Shown in pieces: positions 48,508 to 56,511 of a stretch of DNA of 64,000 bases. The notes beneath the pieces are model-generated. The model was not told the DNA's origin. It did no database searches and saw only the letters and a list, made by a program, of their open reading frames with translations. Position numbers and translations under genes: made by a program. The DNA is from Labyrinthula sp. Ha (taxonomy: Eukaryota > Sar > Bigyra > Labyrinthulida > Labyrinthulaceae), in contig JAALGZ010000010.1 of assembly GCA_015227615.1 (NCBI GenBank), forward strand, positions 372,001 to 436,000. Direction: 5' to 3'. How positions within the stretch are numbered: position 1 is the first letter of the stretch; each line of letters begins with the position of its first letter.

Positions 48508-51126
48508 ATGACATTACCACATATAAAAAAATCTCCATATAAGAGAACAATGCAAAGAAGACGGGAAGAAAATCTTGCTCAACAAATAAACAAGTATATT
48601 CCCGAGTTTTCCTTATGGCCTGGGTTTCATAACAATGAACCATCATCACTTGGTTTATCATCTCACTCTGTTTATCCTTACTTATCCCCAACATCTGCAC
48701 TTCCTATTCTTCAACAACTACAAGCTTTTGAGAAATCTCAAAACAAAACCCTTCAAAAAGAGTTTTGTTGGTCGCTAAATTTTTCTCCTGATTTCATTCT
48801 ATTCCTTTGGTATCAGGGATGGTTTATAATAACTTCTCCTTTACAAGAAGATTTTTATATCCTGCTTCCTAAGCTTCATACTCAACGCTGTGTTCTTCAA
48901 TTAGATAAAAATAATAATCATATTCCAAAAAATATAAGAAAAAAACTTTTCAGATATTCACTTAAAATAAATGAAAACTTTTCTCTTTGCATGAATAAAA
49001 TTGTTGAACAGCATGGCCACAACTGGCTCTGTCCGCAACTAATATCTTCTTTCCAAACTATTAATGTATCAAACTCTTCAAAATGCATTTTGATATCTGT
49101 TGAACTTTGGAAAGACAAAGAATTTGTTGCTGGCGAAATTGGATTCTGCACTGGTACAATTTATACTTCGTTGACAGGTTTTGCTAAGAAATCTTCAAAA
49201 AGTTATGGTTCTATTCAATTGTATTCTCTCAAACACCTTCTTCTTATATCTGGTTTTAAACTTTGGGATCTTGGTATGTCTCTTGAATATAAAAAAGATC
49301 TTGGTGCTGTTTTATTTTCTAGAAATAATTTTCTCTCTCTGTTTAAACGGTTAAGAAATGAGGATAAAGTATATCCACGTTTTTTAACCGTTGCAAAAGA
49401 AAACGTTAATTGTAAAGAAATATTTGAATATGAAAGAGAAAAAAAAGTATTGGAGAGAAAAGAAAGTAGTAAGAATACAATGAAATATAGGCGGAAAGTG
49501 GAGAGAAAACGAAAGTATTCTGTTACAAGTGTAGAAATGCTTGAAGCAAGTGGATTGGAAGAAGTTAGCGTAAGTTGTGACTCACCAGATGCTGAGCTTT
49601 CATTATTGTTGAACCAAATTTTAAATCAAATATTAACTTCGGAAGGTCATAATATTGAAAATATCCATATCGAGTTCTTTGCGTGTTTTGGTCGAAACAG
49701 AAGCAGAAGAAGTGTGTTTTCAAAGTTTGATTATTTTACTCCCGGACTACTTCAACTTAATCTCTCTTCAGAAATGAGAAAGCGAATTGAAATCTCTCTA
49801 CGGAAGGAGCTTGAGAAAATATCATGTATAAGGCAATTCGCATTTATTAACGGGTTCTTGAATGTTAAGCTATCGAGTGAGTTCTTGGACTGTTTTACAA
49901 ATGGTATTGACTTAGAAACAGCCTTGATAGAAAGCGCAGAGTCTGGATATATATGGTTAGATTATTTTGGACCAAATCTCGCAAAAGAACTTCACGTAGG
50001 TCATTTACGTTCTGCTTTGCTAGGTGATTTTGTTTACAAAGGTTATAAACTGTTGTTTCCAAATATGGAAATAAGTTCTATTTCTCATGTTGGTGATTTT
50101 GGACAACAATATGGAAGGTTACTTGAACTAATTTTAAATACGAGTTCATATCCTATAGAAATATTGGATTTAAGAAATACACTGTATAGAAAGATATCAA
50201 AAACTAGTCCAGCTCTTCCAAAAAATTTATCACCAGAGGAGCTAAATGAAAAAATGAAAGCTTTGAGCTCTTTGTATAGGTATGCCTCTAGTTTGGAACC
50301 ACAAGAAGCGTTTGATGATAGAAATTCTGCGTTGCACCAATCAAAATCACCAGAAATAGATCACTGGAAATACTTGACTGACCTAAGTAAACTATATTTG
50401 AAAGGAATGTCTGCAGACTTAAGGATCCAGGAACAGCTAATTCAAGGTGAATCTTTTTACGCGCTGAATGGAATCATAGATGAAGTGTTGTCTGAGTTAA
50501 AGAAGAAATCCCTTTTACAATCTCGAAAAAAAAAGTTAGGTATAACTTTCAAAAATAACTTCAAAGTGTTGCAAAGAGAAAATGGAACATTCACTTATGC
50601 TTTGTTTGACTTGGCAGCTCTATATACACGTATTAGAAAACAAGGAAGAGTGATGTACTTTACAGATCTTTCACAGAAGCGGCACTTTGAGTTTGTTTTC
50701 TATGTAGGTAGAAAAGCCAGATGGATTAAGAATGATGAGTTTGATTGCCAGCATTTTTCCTTTGGACATTATCTTGATTCAAGAAAACAAAAACTTAAAT
50801 CTCGAACTATGCAAGGTAGTTTCTTAATGAGTGATGTTCTGAATCATGTTGGCATTGAAACCATCAGGTGGAATGAGTTCAGTCGAAATTCCAACAAAAG
50901 TTTTTCATTTTCATATGATAAGTTTACTCGAAAAAACTTTACACATACCCAAGTGAGGTTTAATTCAAATATTGTTTTATTTGAGTTCAAGAAAGTTTTG
51001 TCGATAGCTGTAAAGAATTCTCAACCATCTCTCTTGATTAAGTTTTATGCAAGTTTAGGTTCAGATACAAATGTGACAATTCAATTCATCAAGAGAACTA
51101 TAGAATATCTCTTGAAGCTCAAATAG
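48508..51126 (+). CDS. Fusion of Aat-like aminoacyl-tRNA-protein transferase and arginyl-tRNA synthetase
   Basis: An 872-residue single-exon protein. Residues about 85-290 match the Aat (leucyl/phenylalanyl-tRNA-protein transferase) fold: FLWYQGWFIITSPLQ, CVLQLDKNNNHIPKNIRK, VELWKDKEFVAGEIGFCTGT, LTGFAKKSSKSYGSIQL, GFKLWDLGMSLEYKKDLGAV, then FSRNNF. After a basic linker (about 310-350), residues 365-872 are arginyl-tRNA synthetase: N-terminal additional domain (IRQFAFINGFLNVKL), HIGH-type ELHVGHLRSALLGDF near 497, SHVGDFGQQYG, TYALFDLAALYTRIR, YFTDLSQKRHFEFVFYVGRK, and KLKSRTMQGSFLMSDVL in the KMSKS region, ending in a shortened anticodon-binding domain. ArgRS attaches Arg to tRNA-Arg. Aat proteins move an amino acid from tRNA to a protein N-terminus, and the Plasmodium Aat homologue ATEL1 is reported to transfer Arg. 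The fusion thus suggests self-supplied N-terminal arginylation. The bacterial DCQ catalytic motif is DLG here. Both halves are open and look functional. Confidence 0.88.
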   Translation: MTLPHIKKSPYKRTMQRRREENLAQQINKYIPEFSLWPGFHNNEPSSLGLSSHSVYPYLSPTSALPILQQLQAFEKSQNKTLQKEFCWSLNFSPDFILFLWYQGWFIITSPLQEDFYILLPKLHTQRCVLQLDKNNNHIPKNIRKKLFRYSLKINENFSLCMNKIVEQHGHNWLCPQLISSFQTINVSNSSKCILISVELWKDKEFVAGEIGFCTGTIYTSLTGFAKKSSKSYGSIQLYSLKHLLLISGFKLWDLGMSLEYKKDLGAVLFSRNNFLSLFKRLRNEDKVYPRFLTVAKENVNCKEIFEYEREKKVLERKESSKNTMKYRRKVERKRKYSVTSVEMLEASGLEEVSVSCDSPDAELSLLLNQILNQILTSEGHNIENIHIEFFACFGRNRSRRSVFSKFDYFTPGLLQLNLSSEMRKRIEISLRKELEKISCIRQFAFINGFLNVKLSSEFLDCFTNGIDLETALIESAESGYIWLDYFGPNLAKELHVGHLRSALLGDFVYKGYKLLFPNMEISSISHVGDFGQQYGRLLELILNTSSYPIEILDLRNTLYRKISKTSPALPKNLSPEELNEKMKALSSLYRYASSLEPQEAFDDRNSALHQSKSPEIDHWKYLTDLSKLYLKGMSADLRIQEQLIQGESFYALNGIIDEVLSELKKKSLLQSRKKKLGITFKNNFKVLQRENGTFTYALFDLAALYTRIRKQGRVMYFTDLSQKRHFEFVFYVGRKARWIKNDEFDCQHFSFGHYLDSRKQKLKSRTMQGSFLMSDVLNHVGIETIRWNEFSRNSNKSFSFSYDKFTRKNFTHTQVRFNSNIVLFEFKKVLSIAVKNSQPSLLIKFYASLGSDTNVTIQFIKRTIEYLLKLK

Positions 51127-51357
51127 TTTTACTTGATATTAATATATTCGCCAAGCTCTGCATATAATACAATCTTGTGCTCATTCTGCTCATATCAAAG
51201 TGCAGCTGGTAATTTTACAAGAAACATGCTTGAGCAGAACCTATTTTTTGCAATATTAGATGTTAAGGCTGGACAATAAATTTAAGAAGCTGCGGTGAAA
51301 AAACTTTTTGGAATAATTTAGACCTTAAACAATATCTCTTTTCTTAGATATATATAC

Positions 51358-51891
51358 TTATTGGTGGGTAACTACTGCTCCGAATACTGCAGTCAACATA
51401 GCAAATAAACCCAATCCCTGTTGAACGCTAGAGTTAATCTCTTCAAAGGCAATATCCAATCCTTCACACTCCCCAATTCCATCCTCACTATCACATTCAA
51501 CATCATTTAAACTCTCCTCAAACTCTTGACGTGCATTAGCCTCCAAATCATCACAGCTTTCAATACCTTCACATGCTTTTTCGCAACTAACTAAACGATG
51601 TAAATTTTCATTTACACCCTCTAAGCAAAGTACACCTTCTTCAAGGGTATCTGAGAAGGCATTAAAAACATCTGTCGCAGAAACTGCTGAGAAATCTTCT
51701 CCAATATCTGTTGTAATTTCTGTCTTTTGAGCTTCTTCAAGTCCTTCGAAGATTTCTTCAAGAGCTTCAATAAGTGGAGTTTGACACTCTGCAACACATT
51801 CTTCATCTTGTAGAACTCTCTTTGGTTCCAAAATCTTAGCGTTTGAAGTAATGAAACTAGAAGCAAGAACTGTGGATACAAAAACTTTCAT
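51358..51891 (-). CDS. Small acidic Cys-containing secreted protein, probably GPI-anchored
   Basis: 177 residues. There is a signal peptide (MKVFVSTVLASSFITSNA), then a strongly acidic region with about ten cysteines in short groups (CVAECQTP, CLEGVNENLHRLVSCEKAC, CDDLEANA, CDSEDGIGECEG). It ends in a hydrophobic tail (GLGLFAMLTAVFGAVV) preceded by small residues (NSS), the layout of a GPI-anchor signal. No family recognised. It may be a surface protein. The start follows a T-rich tract and is the only ATG that gives a signal peptide. Confidence 0.75.
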   Translation of the reverse strand: MKVFVSTVLASSFITSNAKILEPKRVLQDEECVAECQTPLIEALEEIFEGLEEAQKTEITTDIGEDFSAVSATDVFNAFSDTLEEGVLCLEGVNENLHRLVSCEKACEGIESCDDLEANARQEFEESLNDVECDSEDGIGECEGLDIAFEEINSSVQQGLGLFAMLTAVFGAVVTHQ

Positions 51892-54017
51892 TTTTTCTCT
51901 TTTTTTTATTTTTAGTTTAGTTTGCTTTCTATATATTTCAGAATCAAACCGTCTTTAAATAGAGTTCCTGTTTTACTGAGTAAATTCTTGTTTTCCTAGC
52001 TAAGTGTTTGACAATAATTTAGAATAAATTGTATTTATTATTAATTCTATGAAGCTTTTTTCATATTTTCAATATTTTAGATAATAAGAAAAAAGATTCA
52101 AATTTATTCCTGTCAAACGGCGGTTTTGTTTTTCTTACAAACAGAATGTTTAGTGCAAATAAATAGTCATGAAATAAACAATTTTTGCTCCGCTTTATTT
52201 GAGAATAATGAATAAAAATGAACGCAGTTTGGATCAAATGATTAATAGTTCTAAAATAAAGTTCATTATATACAATTATTTTTGCAGTTTCTATTGTTTT
52301 ACATAAACTATTCTTTCGGGAAAATAAAACTCGGTTATCAATTCCCGTGATATGATTTGTCGGGATTCTATCCCGAAAGTATAAATATAAACTTTATAAT
52401 ACTAGTTTGAGAAACAAAGTCGACAATAAGTCTCATCCTAAAAGAAGAATTACCTATATAAGATGATTTGGAAGATCTTGTTCATTCTGTATATCAGACT
52501 ATGTTTCATACTCATACCAGTATGCATTGATCCTTCTTGATCATATTGGGGTTCACTTGCATAAAATGAATAGATAGAAAAAGCTAATATTCTGTTAAAG
52601 GCTTCACATAACCTAATATAACCTATATTCTAAGTAATTTAGAACCAAGTTGCAGATATCAGCAAAGGAAGCTCACTTCGGTACAGTGTGTCTTAGCCAG
52701 ATGGGCTTGAGGAAGAATATAGTATGATATCCGTTTTTGTACAGATCCTGACCAATCTCAAAAAAAAATATTATTATATCATTCTTCTATATAAGGACAA
52801 AGTGAACTATGACAGATCAGAAATCTAGTACTAGCCACTAGTTGCTTTCGAGAACAACTTCGCGTTGTACAACTGTCTCGTAAAGACAGAGTATACAGTT
52901 ATCAAACAATAAGATTTGAAATTTACCACCTCCAAAAGAATCAAACTATTTTAGTGTATATTATTCTAGCTGATGCCTTAATTCACGTTTTCTGTATCAA
53001 ATTATTTCCTATAATCTTACAGTTATTGCTTCTAGCTAACTACAATGACAGGTGCTTATCATTTCTCTTCATGTTATAAAGAAGTTGGCAGTGTTCAGTA
53101 AGTCATCTAAGAAAATCTGATTCTTATTTATACCTGTCTGTACACAATTGTCTTAAACAGCAAACAAATTTAGAGGCCAATAATACAATATACACTACAC
53201 TTTTGTCTTGAAATGATGAAATTTGCTACAAATATATTCTCCTAAATGTTTTGAGAAAAAGATTTACTAGTTGTAACATGTAGAAACAAGAATCTGAGTC
53301 ACTATCCCTATTAAATGAAACTTACCAGTACTCTTCGATCCACTGAACTCAATAGAGAAGTAGTTAAAGTGATTATATACATATTCGTCGCTTCTTCTAC
53401 TTTGGGTCAATTAATCTTGTGATTTTATTAAATCCTTATCGTGAAATAATTTTTGAACGAATTAGAAAATATCAGAGGAAACGAACAAGTGAACAGAGTA
53501 ATGGATATTAAACTGTCCAGAGATTCAATAGTGAGCTATAAGCTATTCTCTTAGCTAATATGAAATATTTACACTCCGTATTAAGAACCACCTATTCATT
53601 TTGTTTTTTTTCTTAGGTACCTACTCGTAGGAAGGAAATCCTTCAGTCTTAAAAGGCACAACTGAACCATTACCCGTTCATCCGTCATATTTCAATTATA
53701 TTTGGTTTGGAATCATTTTCACTTTGGTTTATGTGAAAAGTGTCATACAACTTCTAGGATTATTCATGTATCTAATAAGAAATTTAAAAACATATTTGCA
53801 AGAAAGATAACATTTTGAGATTCACCTCTAGAAGGCAAATAATTCTATCTCTTTCTGTGAGGGAATAACGGCATATTGGTTTATATTCTTTTTATACTTC
53901 AAATATATTTAAATTTTCTCCAGATTTAATGATTATATTATTGTATTTTCTATTAAACTGGTTTATTTTTTTCATCAATAAATTCTGGATATCTTCTTAA
54001 ATTAGTGTCAAAACAAT
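51892..54017. other. Intergenic stretch; promoter region of the secreted protein, then AT-rich DNA
   Basis: No gene seen. The last 150 bp before 54018 are recognisably homologous to the sequence upstream of 48508, but clearly more diverged than the gene bodies. Confidence 0.5.
52313..52379. promoter_or_regulatory. Nested inverted repeats upstream of the secreted-protein gene
   Basis: CTTTCGGGA (52313-52321) is repeated inverted as TCCCGAAAG (52371-52379). The right arm also forms a tight hairpin, TCGGGAT-TCT-ATCCCGA, and ATTCCCG (52341-52347) adds a third copy. The site is about 420 bp upstream of the start at 51891. Possibly a dimer-bound regulatory site. Confidence 0.4.
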
Positions 54018-54090
54018 ATGATATTACCACATATAAGAAGAAGTCCCATATCAAAGAACAATGAAGAGACGACTGGAAGAAAATATTGCT

Positions 54091-54544
54091 TATTAATAAG
54101 TGGTTTTAATAATTACTAGTCTAATTCTTACTTTTGAAATTTTTGTTGTTACTTCTTGATAAACATCTCGTTAAAAATCATCTGCTTACAGCAAAATTCT
54201 CAAGGGAAAAGCCAAAACATATATTTTTTTTCCTATATTCTTAACTATTAAGTTAGTTTCTTTTTAAAAAATTTAAATAAATATATATTAACTATAATAA
54301 TTGACTTCAATTCTATAACTTAATTTCTTTTACAATTATTTTTTCTTCCTATTTTTTTCATTGCCTTCTTTTATCTTCATATACCTAACGTTACCTACCA
54401 TTAACCTCGGTTATTTTGTTCAAAAAAATATCACGAAATAGAAATGATTTTGCCACGTCATTATCTTAATTAATCAACTAAATTTGACAAAAAGATATAA
54501 AACTTAAAGTTTATGTACAAGTGCTCCATTTCCTGATATCTAGA
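54091..54544. repeat. 455-bp insertion in the second Aat-ArgRS copy
   Basis: Absent from the homologous position in copy 1 (between TTGCT and CAACAAATAA near 48579). Very AT-rich, no open frame, no clear terminal repeats and no convincing target duplication. Possibly a small non-autonomous element. Confidence 0.5.
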
Positions 54545-54645
54545 CTCAAGAAATAAAAAAATACATTATTGAGTTTATTTATGACCTGGGTTTCATAACA
54601 ATGAACCATCATCACTTGGTTTATCATCTCACTCTGTTTATCCTT

Positions 54646-54649
54646 ACTT
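54646..54649 (+). repeat. Left target-site duplication (ACTT)
   Basis: ACTT before the 5' LTR is repeated at 62342-62345 after the 3' LTR. The uninterrupted copy at 48508 has ACTT once at this position, which fixes the insertion exactly. Confidence 0.85.
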
Positions 54650-55074
54650 TGTTGGAAAAATATGAATAAATAGTCTGTCTTGTGGATATATAAATGGTAG
54701 GAGTCGAAAAGCTGATGTCTGGAACCTATCTGGGACTGAAAATTGATACTTTACTTGAGAAAATGTCTTTTATCTTTTACTTTGGTTGAGGTTATTTTAT
54801 ATTGCAATAATGTAATATTGAGGTAAGCTGTTTAGTAAGTATAAGTGATGACGTGGTTTGAAGTAAAATACAGTGAAATTGAACGGAAAAGGAATACAGA
54901 TGTAGTGGTCCTGGGAGTAGAAAGGGGGATATATATAGATTTTTGAGTGGTTGTAGTTTTTAGAGTAAGTAGACGCAATAGTAGAAAAGTTAAGAAGTTA
55001 AGAAAGAGAAGTTTTAGAAGAATTTTAACAAGAAGTTAAGTAATAAGCATTGAGTTTTAGAAAAGTACTCAATA
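54650..55074 (+). repeat. 5' LTR
   Basis: Begins TGTTGGAAAAATATG and ends GTACTCAATA. A direct repeat of 61916-62341. Confidence 0.92.
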
Positions 55075-55106
55075 TTGGATCCAATATTCGTAACAATAGT
55101 ACGAAT
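55071..55106 (+). other. Primer-binding region with two palindromes
   Basis: AATATTGGATCCAATATT (55071-55088) is a perfect 18-bp palindrome across the LTR end. ATTCGTA (55086-55092) pairs with TACGAAT (55100-55106). TGG appears 2 bases after the LTR, as for a tRNA primer, but the following bases do not fit an acceptor/T-arm spacing I can match. A self-priming or dimerisation role is possible. Confidence 0.5.
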
Positions 55107-55128
55107 TTATTAAGAAGCAAGTGAAACA

Positions 55129-56511
55129 ATGAACCAAGACCCACCTCTTACCAGATCTAAGGGTGGAGTAAGTGCAAGAAGAGCTGTCACATCTGAGATC
55201 AGTCAGCAGAATGTATTGATCCATGACAGCAACCGAGTAGAAGAACCAGTCGTAGAAGAGGAAGACAGAGTTGAAAGGGAGGAGGTACCACAAACTCCGC
55301 CCACTCCAAGCAGAATAGGAGCAGCTGTAGACCAAATAACTGTATCAAGGGAGAGTTGGGAGTCCATGCAACAGAATTATGAGGATCTCCAGCTCCAGAT
55401 GAGCACTCTAATGAAGAGTTTAGAGCCCAGGATATCCCTAGAAAATAATAAGATGATTAAAAGAAACCTGTTTAAGAAGAAACAAAAGAAAAAGAAGTCC
55501 AGAAAGGCATCAGATGAGGGGTCGGAGAGCGAAGATAGTTCAGAATCTTCATCATCATCAGAATCGGAAAGTAGTGATGCCGAAGGAGGGAGGTTGAGAG
55601 AGAGTGAGAAGAATAGAGCCAGAGAAGAAAAATATAAAGGAAAGCCAATCCTTCGCTCGTTAGATCCAGGGAAGGTGTCGGTATTTCTTGAAGAGTTCGA
55701 GGTATATGAAGAGAACGTTGTAAAAGGAAGATTAAGGCTACCAGATGCCGATATCGTCTTGTGCGTAAGTAATAATATACAAGTAATGTTGAAGGAAGAA
55801 GGAGTAAATTTGATGAATAGGAAGAAGGTGATAAAATATTTGACCAAGATCAGGAAGCTACAGAATAAAGGGAAAGAAAAAATACTTATGCGCAAAGTTG
55901 AGGCGCTGACGTGGACCAATGAAGGAACCCCAATGAAATCCATGGGTAAGTTTCTGAAAGATGTTACGGAAATGACTAGGGGAGTGAAGTGGGAGACAAG
56001 ATTGATGGAGAAGGAGTTTTGCTGTAAAGTCATAAAAAAGCTACCTCTTGAATTTGGTTCCAGAAACGCTAAGGAGACTCAAAGCATTAAGAAGTGGAAA
56101 TCTGTGTCTAAATTAAAGAGAGGTTTAACCCAGGCGGCAATAGTGATCTCTGAATGGGAATTGCAAAGCCCTGCTTTGAAGTTGCTTACTGGTGAGGTAA
56201 ACGCAAAGAAACCTAAAAGCGGAATAAAAAGGGAAGAAAAACCTTCGAGTAAATCAAGCGGTCTAAAAGGTGAAGAAGGGGACTTGGAAAAGGTGAAAAC
56301 ATCCACGTTAGATGACGGGGCTGTTAGGCATCATATTCCTCGCTCGTGGTCTAAGGAAAAGAGGAAACAATATGGTATAGACCATAATTTGTGCCTCTTT
56401 TGCTATACCACTAACCACCGTTTTGATAATTGTGAGCTAGTTAAGAAAAGAGATGCTGAGCGGAAGAAGACAGTAAATGAGATGAAGGTTTCGAAGCCAG
56501 AGAGTGTATGA
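55129..56511 (+). CDS. Gag of the LTR retroelement
   Basis: 460 residues. The N-terminus is charged, with a Ser/Glu-rich stretch (SEDSSESSSSSESESSDAEG) after a lysine-rich run. The central part (SLDPGKVSVFLEEFEVYEEN onward) resembles the capsid region of Ty3/gypsy Gag. Near the C-terminus, CLFCYTTNHRFDNC is a CX2CX4HX4C zinc knuckle for nucleic-acid binding. It forms the particle shell in the family. Confidence 0.85.
   Translation: MNQDPPLTRSKGGVSARRAVTSEISQQNVLIHDSNRVEEPVVEEEDRVEREEVPQTPPTPSRIGAAVDQITVSRESWESMQQNYEDLQLQMSTLMKSLEPRISLENNKMIKRNLFKKKQKKKKSRKASDEGSESEDSSESSSSSESESSDAEGGRLRESEKNRAREEKYKGKPILRSLDPGKVSVFLEEFEVYEENVVKGRLRLPDADIVLCVSNNIQVMLKEEGVNLMNRKKVIKYLTKIRKLQNKGKEKILMRKVEALTWTNEGTPMKSMGKFLKDVTEMTRGVKWETRLMEKEFCCKVIKKLPLEFGSRNAKETQSIKKWKSVSKLKRGLTQAAIVISEWELQSPALKLLTGEVNAKKPKSGIKREEKPSSKSSGLKGEEGDLEKVKTSTLDDGAVRHHIPRSWSKEKRKQYGIDHNLCLFCYTTNHRFDNCELVKKRDAERKKTVNEMKVSKPESV

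Larger units (their letters stand above)
54018..54649 (+). pseudogene. 5' part of a second, broken Aat-ArgRS copy
   Basis: 54018-54090 matches the first codons of the gene at 48508 (MILPHIRRSPI-like, with changes that lose the frame). A 455-bp insertion (54091-54544) follows. From 54545 the homology resumes, nearly identical from 54578 to 54649, where the retroelement begins. The first 80 bp and upstream flank differ from copy 1 at roughly one base in five, but the rest at only a few percent. Confidence 0.85.
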
